Position numbers and translations under genes: made by a program. This document shows positions 1-8,791 of a stretch of 64,000 nucleotides of DNA, piece after piece (the first letter of the stretch is position 1; each line of letters begins with the position of its first letter). This stretch comes from Bacteroidota bacterium (lineage in GTDB: Bacteria; Bacteroidota; Ignavibacteria; Ignavibacteriales; Ignavibacteriaceae). The notes beneath the pieces are model-generated. The model saw nothing but the letters and a program-made list of their open reading frames with translations, was not told the origin of the DNA and did no database searches. The stretch is taken from positions 88,073-152,072 of the forward strand of contig JADFLR010000008.1 of NCBI GenBank assembly GCA_022564295.1, given 5' to 3'.

Positions 1-114
1 GATGAACTTTCTTACGAAGAGATTTCGGGGATAACCGGGAAAAGCATTGGTGCTCTCAAGGCAAATTATTTTCATGCCTTCAATAAATTAAAGGAGCTGA
101 TAAAAAATGAATAA
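1..114 (+). CDS. RNA polymerase sigma factor, ECF type (3' end only)
   Basis: The window opens inside a reading frame whose last 37 residues read as sigma-70 region 4, the helix-turn-helix that contacts the -35 element. The visible pattern is LSYEEISGITGKSIGALK followed by a basic amphipathic helix, close to the family form 'lsyeEIA..lg.svgtVKsrl.RA...L'. Its stop overlaps the next start by 8 bases. The next gene looks like a membrane anti-sigma factor, so this is most likely an ECF sigma factor co-transcribed with its regulator. The 5' part, including region 2, lies outside the window, so subgroup and completeness cannot be judged. Confidence 0.8.
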   Translation, partial: DELSYEEISGITGKSIGALKANYFHAFNKLKELIKNE

Positions 115-736
115 ATATGATGAATTAATTATAAAATATTTTGATGAGCAGCTATCTGTTGATGAAAGAAAAGAATTCGAACACGAATTGGAAATCAATG
201 CAGAATTGAAAGATGCTTTTAAGAACTACAAAAAAGTGAATGAAAGGTTCTCAACTAAAGATTTTCTGCTTACTAACCAGGATTATTTTAACGAAATTGT
301 TTCGCGATTCAGACAGAAGTTAGATAAAGAATCTTACGTTTCCCCAGTTAGGAAAATCGGTTTTACCTTTGCAGCAATTCTGCTGATTATTTCATCGTAC
401 TTACTATTTCAGAATTATTTCTTTAATCAAGGCGTAACAAATTATTCAATTGAGTCTATTACCGATAATTTATCGGAAAAAGAGATGAATGAATTAGCAG
501 ATTATATTTCAGATGATTTTTGGAATCCTATTTCCGGTGGAGAAAAACTTCCGATATTGGAAGAAACTGATTTAAGTTTGGAAGGAGTGATTGCAAATGT
601 ATCAATTGAAGAAGGTGTGAAGATTTTATCCGATTACCAGATAAATGATTTATATTCACTTGCTAATGAAGATGAATTAGAAATAGCTTACAACGAAATT
701 TTACAAAAAGGATTTATTAAAGAGGTAATTAAATGA
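107..736 (+). CDS. membrane anti-sigma-factor-like protein
   Basis: This is a 209-residue protein with a charged, helical N-terminal cytoplasmic part (about residues 1-80), one transmembrane helix (about 85-103) and a periplasmic C-terminal part. That is the usual layout of ECF anti-sigma factors. The N-terminus (YFDEQLSVDERKEFEHEL) matches the start of the anti-sigma zinc-finger-like fold seen in Bacteroidota, but no HxxxCxxC zinc motif is present, so it would be a zinc-free variant. A Shine-Dalgarno AAGGAG lies 10 bases before the ATG, and the start overlaps the sigma gene stop. It presumably holds the upstream sigma factor at the membrane. The role is inferred from context and layout; the periplasmic part is not recognised. 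Confidence 0.65.
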   Translation: MNKYDELIIKYFDEQLSVDERKEFEHELEINAELKDAFKNYKKVNERFSTKDFLLTNQDYFNEIVSRFRQKLDKESYVSPVRKIGFTFAAILLIISSYLLFQNYFFNQGVTNYSIESITDNLSEKEMNELADYISDDFWNPISGGEKLPILEETDLSLEGVIANVSIEEGVKILSDYQINDLYSLANEDELEIAYNEILQKGFIKEVIK

Positions 737-1209
737 AATTTTTATTTTTAGGGGTATGTCTTATTCTAGTTTCTTCAATCGAATCCTTTTCGCAGATGCA
801 TGATAAACCGCCGCAACATATGCGCGATAAACTGATTCAATTGGAAAACATAAAAATAATTGAAGTGCTTGATATGGATGAAGAAACAACGCTCAGATTT
901 TTTTCAAGGCGGAACGAACTACATACGAAAGCAGATAATTTAACCAAACGCTCGGATGAAATTATTGCTCAGATGGAACTAATTTTTAAAGCTGGAAAAG
1001 TTTATACTGAAAAAGAATTAAAATCTCTGATTGTGGAAGCTAATAATATTCACACAGAAATTGTGAAAACAAAATCAGAGTTCATCAATTCATTAGATGA
1101 TATTTTAACGACAGAACAAATTGCAAAGCTTATAATTTTTGAACGCCGATTTAGGGATGAGCTAAAACGAGCCATGTTTAAGGGGAGAAAATATAGAAAT
1201 CGGAATTAA
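733..1209 (+). CDS. Spy/CpxP-like periplasmic protein
   Basis: This 158-residue protein has a cleavable signal peptide ending near SFSQ and an almost entirely helical, highly charged mature part. The C-terminal LTTEQIAKLIIFERRF segment resembles the LTxxQ motif of the Spy/CpxP/CnrX family of periplasmic chaperones and stress or metal sensors. The start overlaps the anti-sigma gene by the four bases ATGA, which indicates translational coupling. In sigma/anti-sigma clusters such proteins usually sense envelope stress or metals. The metal-binding residues of CnrX cannot be verified here, so an envelope-stress chaperone or sensor role is inferred. Confidence 0.6.
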   Translation: MKFLFLGVCLILVSSIESFSQMHDKPPQHMRDKLIQLENIKIIEVLDMDEETTLRFFSRRNELHTKADNLTKRSDEIIAQMELIFKAGKVYTEKELKSLIVEANNIHTEIVKTKSEFINSLDDILTTEQIAKLIIFERRFRDELKRAMFKGRKYRNRN

Positions 1210-1257
1210 TTTTAAGCAATTAATGCATTTAAAAACTAATAATACTTAAAATAAGTA

Positions 1258-1286
1258 TTGATTTTAAAGTACTGCTTGAATATTTT
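1258..1286 (+). promoter_or_regulatory. promoter of tRNA-Leu
   Basis: TTGATT (1258-1263) and TATTTT (1281-1286) are separated by 17 bases, and the mature tRNA begins 17 bases after the -10. The same arrangement with the same -35 hexamer precedes tRNA-Gln at 16747, which supports both. Confidence 0.65.
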
Positions 1287-1302
1287 TACCATCTGTAATT
1301 TT

Positions 1303-1387
1303 GCGGAAGTGGTGGAATTTGGTAGACACGCTATCTTGAGGGGGTAGTGCCTTAATTGGTGTACGGGTTCAAGTCCCGTCTTCCGCA
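1303..1387 (+). tRNA. tRNA-Leu (anticodon GAG)
   Basis: This is an 85-base class II tRNA. The acceptor stem GCGGAAG pairs with CTTCCGC, with discriminator A. The D arm contains GGTAGACAC, the anticodon stem CTATC/GGTAG encloses TTGAGGG (anticodon GAG), and there is a long variable arm and a T arm with GGTTCAAGTCCC. The 3' CCA is not encoded. It reads CUC and CUU leucine codons. Confidence 0.95.
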
Positions 1388-1424
1388 CATCTCAAATTTC
1401 ATAAATAGAAAAAGGATGATACTT

Positions 1425-2186
1425 ATGAAAAAAATCGTAATGCTGATGTTGGGTGTGTTTTTGTATTTATTCATTAGCACTGGATATCCTCAGGATATGA
1501 GTCCTGAGGCAGGAAAGTTATACAATGCCGGAAATAAACTTCTTAAAGAAGGTAATTATAACGGCGCCATTGAAAATTATAATAACGCTCTTGCAATTGA
1601 AAAAGATTACAGAATGTTCTATCAGAGAGGTGTAGCACAGAAAAAAACCAGGAATTTAGAAGATGCAAAAATCTCTTTTGAAGAGTGTCTTAATTTGAAT
1701 AAAGACTTTTACGGTGGTTACAATGCTCTCGGTGGTGTTTATTTTCAGATGGGAGATTATACTGAAGCAATTAATAATTTTGAAAAAGTTTTAAAGCTAA
1801 CTGATAAAGCAAAAACCCAGAAAAAAGTTAAGAAGAATCTTTCGTTAGCTTATGCAAAGTTAGGAAATCAGGCGTTAACAAACGGTAATGCCACTAAAGG
1901 TATTGATTACCTATCCAAAGCTGTAGAATATAATAATTATGATGCTGCTTATCTTTCACTTGCTAAGATTTATTCAGAAATAGGTGAGTGGGATAAATCA
2001 ATTACTGCTTCCTTTGATGCATTACAATATCGTTCGAAGATTAGCAAAGGCGGTCCATATTTTTATATGGGAGTTTCATACAAAGGGAAAGGCGAAAACG
2101 ATAAAGCAAAAGAAATGTTCAATAAAGCAAAAGGCGATGCAACTTATAAAAAGACGGCAGAGTATGAACTGAGTCTCTTAAATTAA
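1425..2186 (+). CDS. secreted tetratricopeptide repeat protein
   Basis: This 253-residue protein begins with a hydrophobic signal peptide (MKKIVMLMLGVFLYLF...) followed by about five TPR units. Typical repeat features are GNYNGAIENYNNALAIEK and GDYTEAINNFEKVLKL. The ATG at 1425 was chosen because AAAGGA lies 8 bases upstream and a signal sequence follows directly; the longer frame would begin inside the tRNA. TPRs mediate protein-protein contacts, probably in the periplasm or on a membrane surface here. It sits alone between the tRNA and an intrinsic terminator, so context gives no specific partner. Confidence 0.8.
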   Translation: MKKIVMLMLGVFLYLFISTGYPQDMSPEAGKLYNAGNKLLKEGNYNGAIENYNNALAIEKDYRMFYQRGVAQKKTRNLEDAKISFEECLNLNKDFYGGYNALGGVYFQMGDYTEAINNFEKVLKLTDKAKTQKKVKKNLSLAYAKLGNQALTNGNATKGIDYLSKAVEYNNYDAAYLSLAKIYSEIGEWDKSITASFDALQYRSKISKGGPYFYMGVSYKGKGENDKAKEMFNKAKGDATYKKTAEYELSLLN

Positions 2187-2213
2187 TTTTTAACTTACTT
2201 GTACTATATTTGA

Positions 2214-2239
2214 CCCTCGTAATAACGAGGGTTTTTTTT
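2214..2239 (+). terminator. intrinsic terminator after the TPR gene
   Basis: A perfect 7-bp stem, CCCTCGT/ACGAGGG, with an AATA loop is followed by eight T residues. It lies 27 bases after the stop codon. Confidence 0.9.
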
Positions 2240-2259
2240 GTCCTTATTTTGCAACATTT

Positions 2260-2907
2260 ATGTCATCAAAAAAAATTAATAATACTCATCTCGAAAAATT
2301 GGGGAAAAATGATTTCATTCCTCTCATCTGTGCGGCTGCGGCTTTAAGAAAAGAGAATCATCTTAAAGCTTTACTTGAAAAATCGAAACTGCATGGAATA
2401 AAAGAAAAACCGTTGTATGAATCTCTTCTGCAAAATTATCTTTTTACAGGTTATCCATCCGCTATGATATCATTAAAAATATTAAAAGAATATTATCCGA
2501 AATTGGAAAACCTTTTGCACGAGAGCTGGGACTTAAATAAATACAGAGCAAGGGGGACTAAAAATTGTAAAAAGATCTACGGAAGAAAGTTTGATAAATT
2601 GATATCAAATATAAAAAGTTTCTCTCCGGAATTATCTGATTGGCTTTTGCTGGAGGGCTACGGAAAAGTAATGGGAAGAAAAGGGTTATCGTTAAAACAA
2701 AGAGAATTAAATAATGTTTCTGTTTTAACTGCATTGAAATTTGAAGATCAGCTTTATTCCCACATCAACGGTGCATTTAGAACTAATTCATCAAAGCAGC
2801 AAATTGAAAGAGTAATTAATAATTTAGATTTTCTGGATGATAAAAAAATAAGCAAGTTCGGGATGAAAGTTTTGAAGACCTATTTACAACAAAAAAGTTT
2901 TGTTTAG
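2260..2907 (+). CDS. carboxymuconolactone decarboxylase (CMD)-like protein
   Basis: This 215-residue all-alpha protein has two segments resembling the CMD/AhpD fold: LYESLLQNYLFTGYPSAMIS (about residues 52-71) and a C-terminal block starting LSLKQRELNNVSVLTALKF and containing SHINGAF. The order and spacing fit gamma-carboxymuconolactone decarboxylase-like proteins. The redox CxxC of AhpD is absent; its only cysteines are isolated (ICAAA and NCKK). It is therefore unlikely to be an AhpD-type peroxidase partner, and the substrate is unknown. It is a single gene between two terminators, with a weak ribosome-binding site. Confidence 0.6.
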   Translation: MSSKKINNTHLEKLGKNDFIPLICAAAALRKENHLKALLEKSKLHGIKEKPLYESLLQNYLFTGYPSAMISLKILKEYYPKLENLLHESWDLNKYRARGTKNCKKIYGRKFDKLISNIKSFSPELSDWLLLEGYGKVMGRKGLSLKQRELNNVSVLTALKFEDQLYSHINGAFRTNSSKQQIERVINNLDFLDDKKISKFGMKVLKTYLQQKSFV

Positions 2908-2925
2908 GAGTAGTAATTAAAATCA

Positions 2926-2959
2926 ATTCCGACCACCCCTTTTTAGGGAAGGTCGGAAT
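2926..2959. terminator. bidirectional hairpin between convergent genes
   Basis: A 9-bp perfect inverted repeat, ATTCCGACC/GGTCGGAAT, has an inner ACCCCT/AGGG pairing. It sits between the stops of two convergent genes. There is no long T tract on either side (only TGATTTT on the minus reading), so it may act partly by processing. Confidence 0.6.
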
Positions 2960-3002
2960 CGAAATGCAAACTTTTCCTTTAAATTTAATCTCTAAGTTTT
3001 TC

Positions 3003-3641
3003 TTATAAAAAATTAAACATTAAAAACAAATCCAGAACAAAAGCGCTCACAGTTTCTTCGCCATCTTCTTTTCCTGTAAGGTTGAACCAATTATATCCGG
3101 CAAAAACATCAAGGTTAATCAGTGGAATAATTGTTACTTCTGTACCTATACCAAGTTGCAATCCAGTTCTGGAACCATTAACAGCTAAAAGATCAGCGGG
3201 AAGAGTTCCTTCAAAATCTCCAAAATTGTTAAAAGTAACATCCAAAGAAAGATAAGGATCAAATCCTACAGGAACCGGAATGAAACCGTATTGTACACCA
3301 AGTCCAAACGACAAAATAGATTGTGAGAATTCAGCAATATTACTTACATCATTACCTTTTGATAAAGTTGCAAAAGAAACTGCGCTGTTCATTTTGTGAT
3401 AAAGGATGAAAACTCTTGGAGCTAAAGGGATCACCGGTAATCCAACTTTGGCAATTATACCAAAATTGTATTCGGAAGAAAAACCTAATCCGCCGTTAAG
3501 AATATCATCTGTATAAGAATCAGGTCCTAAAACCTGAGTTAAGCCGCCGCCCACACCTATGCTTACTAATTGTGCTTGAACTTTTGTGTTAATGGAAAGT
3601 ATAAAGAAAACTGAAAAAAGAATAATTGTAATTTTCTTCAT
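3003..3641 (-). CDS. outer-membrane beta-barrel protein
   Basis: This 212-residue protein has a classic signal peptide (ending VQAQ) and alternating hydrophobic/polar strands. It ends in aromatic or hydrophobic residues (FLMFNFL), as expected for a small outer-membrane barrel of about eight strands. AAGGAG lies 7 bases before the start codon. No family-specific motif is visible; it resembles the general OmpW/OmpX-like or PorT-like barrels of Bacteroidota. It is transcribed alone, away from the large TPR gene that starts on the other strand. Confidence 0.65.
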   Translation of the reverse strand: MKKITIILFSVFFILSINTKVQAQLVSIGVGGGLTQVLGPDSYTDDILNGGLGFSSEYNFGIIAKVGLPVIPLAPRVFILYHKMNSAVSFATLSKGNDVSNIAEFSQSILSFGLGVQYGFIPVPVGFDPYLSLDVTFNNFGDFEGTLPADLLAVNGSRTGLQLGIGTEVTIIPLINLDVFAGYNWFNLTGKEDGEETVSAFVLDLFLMFNFL

Positions 3642-4018
3642 TATTTGCTCCTTTTAATAGATTGTGTAAAAGTAATATTCAAAATAAGCTTAAAATTGAA
3701 TAAATGGCAAACCTAAAATTTATAATTATTGCTAAAATCCTTATAGAAAGATTTTTCGCTTTTAATAAATATCTTTAAGTAATCATTTTAATTCATTATT
3801 TCCCTTGATTTTATGGGGATTATAAATTTATATTTAATTAGATTAATTATAATGTTTCTTAAAATTGGCAAATTACTTTTCTTTAGAAACAATATTCTAA
3901 TAAAAGGGTGTTTGTGAACAATATTAAACATTTTTAATGAGGAACAAGTCTAAGTAATGTTGCAAAATAAAATAAATTTAATTTGCTAAAAATTATCACT
4001 TAATAAAGCTTAATTATA
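3642..4018. other. divergent intergenic region
   Basis: These 377 bases are very AT-rich and separate two divergent genes. They must hold both promoters. One plausible plus-strand pair is TTGATT (3805) with TTATAT 17 bases downstream. No RNA gene, terminator or longer repeat is evident, and no ORF here looks protein-like. Confidence 0.5.
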
Positions 4019-7009
4019 TTGAAATTTATACACAAAATAACCGGGAAAACAATTTACTTATCTGTGCTATTCTTAATTTCTCCAGCATTGTCTCAAAGCA
4101 TTTCAGAAAAATTCACATTAGCGTTGGAAGAATATTATCAGGCAAGATATGCCGATGCTTATGTTTTATTTAATGATGTTGCAGATGATTATGGTATTAA
4201 TGATGAACTTTACGCTTCATCAAAATATTATGCTGCCGATGCTTTACTTAAGTTGGGTCAAAAAGAACTAGCCGCAGCAGAATTAGAATACATTGTTAAT
4301 CATATTATCTGGTCAAATTTCAGGGAGGAAGCATTTTATCACCTTGGATTGATTTATTATGAATTTGAAAAATACTCAGTTGCCAGGGCAAGGTTTGAAT
4401 CTTTGTTAAATGAATATCGTGGTGGAAAATATTCCGGTTCGGCAATGTACTGGATTGGAGAATCTTACTCAGAAGAAAATAAACTCGATGAAGCGATTGA
4501 ATTTCTTCATAGAGCGATTAAAGATAAGCAAAGCAACAGTTATAGAGATTATACAATTTACACCCTTGCAACTGTGTATGAGAAAAAAGGTGATTACGAA
4601 AATGCGGTTAAATATTACGATCAACTGCTTTCTTATTATCGCAACAGTTCTTTACTAGTATCTGCGCAAATAAGAATTGGTGTATGCTATTTTTATTTGA
4701 AGGATTACCAATCTTCTATACTTGAATTGAATAATCCTCTTTTGGATGATCTTCCCGACAACTTTTATTCTGAAAGTCTTTATTTACTTGCAAACTCGTA
4801 TTACAGAGTGCAGGAATATAACGAAGCAGAAAAAGTTTATTCGGAATTGATGGAAAAATTCCCGGGCACTGATTTTATTCGTGATGCAAAATATGGTTTA
4901 GCGTGGTCGTTATTTCAGCAAAATAAATACAACGATGCTTTTAGAGTTTTCGATCATCTATCAGCTGGTGCGGATAGCATTGCCGTTGAATCATACTACT
5001 GGAAAGGCGAAGCAAAAAGGTATTCGGGTAAAAACAAGGAAGCAATAAAAATTTACCGCAATCTGCTATCTGAACATTCATCAAGTTTTATTGTTCCCAG
5101 GGTTGAATATCAGCTCGGGTTACTTTATTTCAGTTCAAAAGATATTAATTCATCTAAGCGATACCTACTTACCGCTGCATCATCAAAAGAAGCTGATGTA
5201 CGAGCGCGTGCATATACTCTTTTAGGTGAACTTGAATTAGATAGTAAAAAATATGCCTCTGCTAAGAATTATTTTGAGCAGGGATTGAATATTAGCGCAG
5301 AAAATTCAGATGTACAGCTTCGTTCGATGTTGGGATTAGGTGCGGCACTTTATTATATGGAAAAAAATGATGATGCAATGGAATATCTGAATAAGATTTT
5401 AGCTGCTTCACCCGATTTTGAGAGAGACAGGGTAAACTACTACCTTGCGGAAAACTATTTTGCTATGCAGAAGTATAACCAGGCACTCGAACGCTTTAAA
5501 GGGATTAACACGCAGGAAGAAGACATAAAAAGATTAACCCTATACGGCACAGCTTACTGTTATTTTAATTTGGGAGATTATGAAAACGCTGCATTCCGTT
5601 TTGCTGAATACGTAAAGATTTATCCGTATGATGAACGTGTTACGGATGCAAAGTTAAGACTTGCCGACAGCTATTTTGGAAGTAAAAATTATACAGCGTC
5701 TTACAAGGTTTATAAAGATTTGTTCATCTCTCAAAAGTTATCGCTTGATGATCCGTATGTATATTATCAATATGCACAAGCACTCTATAAATCGGGTAAA
5801 ACCGAATCTGCCGTTAAAGAGTTTTCCAATCTTCAAAAGAAGTTCCCGAATTCAAGTTATGCTGATGTTTCTCTTTATACAATTGGCTGGATACATTTTC
5901 AACAGGGAGATTTTAAAACTGCCATTGATAAATACAGAAGAGTAATGCGTGTATATACAAAAACATCTTTAGCGCCTGTTATTTATTATTCAATCGGAGA
6001 TGCGTTTTTCAATATGGGCAGTTACGATTCAGCAATTGTTAATTATCGAAAAGTTCTTACAAATTATCCTTCTTCCGATTATGTGTTTGATGCAGTTAAC
6101 GGAATACAATATAGTTATGTTGCAAAAGGTAAGCCCGAAAAAGCCATTGCATTGATTGACGGATTTGTTAACGAAAATCCATCTTTAAAATTTTCCGATC
6201 AGATATATTTTAAGAAGGCGGAAATTTATTACAGCAATCGTGAGTATGAATCGGCTAAAGAAAGTTACAAAGATTTTATTGAGAAATTCAGTAACAGCAA
6301 ATTTATACCCGAAGCATATTTCTGGTTAGGTAAAAGTGCCGATAATCTTGAACAGTACGAAGAAGCAATAATTTATTTTAACACTGCATTCCAAAAATAT
6401 TCGAAGTCGGAGATTGCCGCATCATCGGTTCTTGAAATGGGTTCAATCTATAATTCTTTAGAAAACTATGGAGCTGCAATTTCAATTTATAATCAGGCAA
6501 TCGAAAAAATTAAAGGTTCGCCAGGCATTCCTGAAATATTGTATATGAAGGGATTAACTTACATCAATGCGGATAGTTTACAGCAAGCATACGAAGTGTT
6601 TTCTGATGTTTCGTACTATTACCGTGAGACAATATTTGCAGATAAATCAAAATTTGAATCAGGATTGATCGATCTTGCTGCCGGCAGGTATGAAAATTCG
6701 GATAATAACTTTCTTGAACTCGCGGAGAAGCGAAACGATGAACTTGGTGCGAAGGGACAATATCATTACGGTTTATCATTATACGAACAGAGTAAATATA
6801 CAGATGCAATATCTGCACTAGTGAGAGTTCGCACGGTTTTTTCTATGTATGATGAATGGCTGACTAAATCTTATATGGCGCTCGGAGATTGTTATGTTAA
6901 ACTTGATGATAATAGAAAAGCTAAGGAGATGTATCGTATAGTGATAAGCAAACATAAAAACGATTCTTATGGAAAGGAAGCAAGAAAAAAAGTAAGGGAA
7001 TTAAAATGA
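4019..7009 (+). CDS. large TPR protein (996 aa) of the cell envelope
   Basis: A signal peptide (hydrophobic run ending PALSQ) is followed by more than twenty TPR-type helical hairpins covering nearly the whole protein. Typical examples are GDYENAVKYYDQLLSYY and GKNKEAIKIYRNLLSEH, with recurring GxxxY...A...F/Y patterns. The start is TTG, chosen because the signal peptide follows immediately; no Shine-Dalgarno is visible. Very long TPR solenoids of this kind occur in FCB bacteria next to TonB-ExbBD genes and are thought to be periplasmic scaffolds. It is followed by a short overlapping ORF and an outer-membrane barrel gene, so it probably works with that barrel. The exact function is unknown. 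Confidence 0.75.
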   Translation: MKFIHKITGKTIYLSVLFLISPALSQSISEKFTLALEEYYQARYADAYVLFNDVADDYGINDELYASSKYYAADALLKLGQKELAAAELEYIVNHIIWSNFREEAFYHLGLIYYEFEKYSVARARFESLLNEYRGGKYSGSAMYWIGESYSEENKLDEAIEFLHRAIKDKQSNSYRDYTIYTLATVYEKKGDYENAVKYYDQLLSYYRNSSLLVSAQIRIGVCYFYLKDYQSSILELNNPLLDDLPDNFYSESLYLLANSYYRVQEYNEAEKVYSELMEKFPGTDFIRDAKYGLAWSLFQQNKYNDAFRVFDHLSAGADSIAVESYYWKGEAKRYSGKNKEAIKIYRNLLSEHSSSFIVPRVEYQLGLLYFSSKDINSSKRYLLTAASSKEADVRARAYTLLGELELDSKKYASAKNYFEQGLNISAENSDVQLRSMLGLGAALYYMEKNDDAMEYLNKILAASPDFERDRVNYYLAENYFAMQKYNQALERFKGINTQEEDIKRLTLYGTAYCYFNLGDYENAAFRFAEYVKIYPYDERVTDAKLRLADSYFGSKNYTASYKVYKDLFISQKLSLDDPYVYYQYAQALYKSGKTESAVKEFSNLQKKFPNSSYADVSLYTIGWIHFQQGDFKTAIDKYRRVMRVYTKTSLAPVIYYSIGDAFFNMGSYDSAIVNYRKVLTNYPSSDYVFDAVNGIQYSYVAKGKPEKAIALIDGFVNENPSLKFSDQIYFKKAEIYYSNREYESAKESYKDFIEKFSNSKFIPEAYFWLGKSADNLEQYEEAIIYFNTAFQKYSKSEIAASSVLEMGSIYNSLENYGAAISIYNQAIEKIKGSPGIPEILYMKGLTYINADSLQQAYEVFSDVSYYYRETIFADKSKFESGLIDLAAGRYENSDNNFLELAEKRNDELGAKGQYHYGLSLYEQSKYTDAISALVRVRTVFSMYDEWLTKSYMALGDCYVKLDDNRKAKEMYRIVISKHKNDSYGKEARKKVRELK

Positions 7010-7092
7010 AACGAGCAAGAAAAACCATTTACAAACACTTCCGAGGGAATACCTTCGGCAAAAGAAATGATTATAATGCGAGTTCTATATGA
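7006..7092 (+). CDS. possible 28-residue basic leader peptide linking two genes
   Basis: An ATG at 7006 overlaps the stop of the large TPR gene (ATGA). The frame runs for 28 codons, and its TGA overlaps the ATG of the next gene (ATGA again). The predicted peptide is strongly basic (MKRARKTIYKHFRG...). Within it, CCGAGGG (7041-7047) and CCTTCGG (7052-7058) can form a 7-bp RNA hairpin with an AATA loop. The double overlap would couple translation of the flanking genes. There is no database evidence; it may simply be spacer. Confidence 0.35.
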   Translation: MKRARKTIYKHFRGNTFGKRNDYNASSI

Positions 7093-8711
7093 CCTTAATT
7101 AGAAATTATATACATATAAAAAAAATCTTATTGCTAATATTATTCCCCGCAGTTTTAATTTTCTCACAGGATGATAAAACAAAAAATCCAAATGTAGAGC
7201 TTCCTGATTTTGTTATAACGGGAGAGGATGTAATATCAATTAAAAGAGCAGATAAGATAAAACCGGATTTCATTTCAACTGTTACTGAAAGATTTGTAAA
7301 ACCTGTTCATTCACCTGAGGAACTTGGTTTAAGGCAGCTATCCGATCCTATAAAAGAAGACCTTGCACTTCTTGATTCAACAGCATTTTCAAACGGCGGT
7401 TTAAGTGCCGGCGCGGGAATTTATATTTTACCCGATGCAAATTTTAATTATACTTATCCATTTCATAATGGAATCCTTAAAGCCGACCTTGGTGGAATGT
7501 ATCAGCGAGATTATATCGAAAACAGCGACAGATATTCTTTCTATGGCGGAGCCGGAATTGAGTATTCGCTTGGTGTAATTGATAAATCATTACCGGGCAC
7601 ACGTTTTTTGCTTGGCGGTGATTATAAATCATTAGCGTATAAATTATTTGCGTCAGACGATCCTTCACAAAAGCGAACAAAAAATGAAGGTAATTATTAT
7701 CTGGGAATTAAAAGTACCGCAGGTAAAGTTTTTATTTTCGATCTTCAATTTGATGATTATGTTACATCACTTGTTGAAGATAATTTTAATGAAAATCTTA
7801 TCAATCTAAATGGCTTCGTACGTCTTCAGCTTTCAGATATCGGATTAGGAATAAAAACAAATTATCAAAAACAATTTTTTACCACTGATTCAATAAACAA
7901 TGCCGGTTTAAATTATTTCTTTTTCAGACCAACTGTTTCGTTCGAGTTATTCAATTCTGTTAAGGCAGAAGTTGGATATACTTTTACAAATTCCGGTGGT
8001 CAAAATTTCAATAAAATTTTTGCTTCATTTGGTTTAAGAATATCAAAAAACATGATACTCCTGGGTGAGTTTTCACCTAATGCTGAGTTTGTAACTTCAG
8101 GATTGCTATTACGGAAAAATGATTATTTCAATCCAATAATGTTTGATAATCTCTTCTATAGAAAATCAAATTACTTTGATGTGGCAGTTAAATATGAATA
8201 TGAAAGATATTATCAGATAGATGCTGGTTTGCGATACTTCAAATCGGGTAATCTTCCTTACTTTATTGAATCAAACAACTCCGGGCAGTTTGATATTGCA
8301 ACGACAGATGCGGAAAATTACAACGCTTATCTAAATATGTCTTTTCATTTTGGTCCTTATGGTGTTCTATATAGCAGCTTCGATTATTTTAGAGTTAGAG
8401 ATAACAACGGTAATAAAATTCCGTATCAACCAAATCTTAAGGGAAATATAACTTACGGTTATGAATTTAAAAGAGGGATGCTCGGCGAAGTTTTGGTTGA
8501 TTATTATTCCGATAGATTTACCGATATACCAAACACAACTATGTTAAATTCGTTTTTTAATTTAGGTTTTAAACTAACATATAAACTTCAGGAAACGTTT
8601 ATTCTAAAACTTGAAATGTGTAACCTGTTAAACCGGGATATCTTTTTATGGCAAGGGTATATGGAAAAGCCGTTCGATGTTATGCTAGGGTTCAATTTGT
8701 TGTTCGATTGA
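7089..8711 (+). CDS. TonB-dependent-receptor-like outer-membrane barrel
   Basis: This 540-residue protein has a signal peptide (ending IFSQ), then a short region with LPDFVITGEDVISI, which resembles the start of plug or TonB-box-like segments. The rest consists of amphipathic beta strands rich in aromatic residues, ending in a typical barrel terminus (DVMLGFNLLFD). It is shorter than a full TonB-dependent receptor (usually 600-1000 residues), and no complete plug domain can be recognised. It could be a receptor relative or a porin-like partner of the upstream TPR protein. Downstream ExbB-ExbD-TonB genes could energise it. The substrate is unknown. Confidence 0.6.
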   Translation: MTLIRNYIHIKKILLLILFPAVLIFSQDDKTKNPNVELPDFVITGEDVISIKRADKIKPDFISTVTERFVKPVHSPEELGLRQLSDPIKEDLALLDSTAFSNGGLSAGAGIYILPDANFNYTYPFHNGILKADLGGMYQRDYIENSDRYSFYGGAGIEYSLGVIDKSLPGTRFLLGGDYKSLAYKLFASDDPSQKRTKNEGNYYLGIKSTAGKVFIFDLQFDDYVTSLVEDNFNENLINLNGFVRLQLSDIGLGIKTNYQKQFFTTDSINNAGLNYFFFRPTVSFELFNSVKAEVGYTFTNSGGQNFNKIFASFGLRISKNMILLGEFSPNAEFVTSGLLLRKNDYFNPIMFDNLFYRKSNYFDVAVKYEYERYYQIDAGLRYFKSGNLPYFIESNNSGQFDIATTDAENYNAYLNMSFHFGPYGVLYSSFDYFRVRDNNGNKIPYQPNLKGNITYGYEFKRGMLGEVLVDYYSDRFTDIPNTTMLNSFFNLGFKLTYKLQETFILKLEMCNLLNRDIFLWQGYMEKPFDVMLGFNLLFD

Positions 8712-8791
8712 TAATAATCACTTTTTTTAATTAGTTTTGTAAGTGGTTGATTTTTAAGTAGATACAGATTACTGAATTATATCTTTGAAAG

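Noticed and set aside
1356..1424. Extended start of the TPR gene
   Set aside because: The extension begins inside tRNA-Leu; the ATG at 1425 has a ribosome-binding site and starts the signal peptide.
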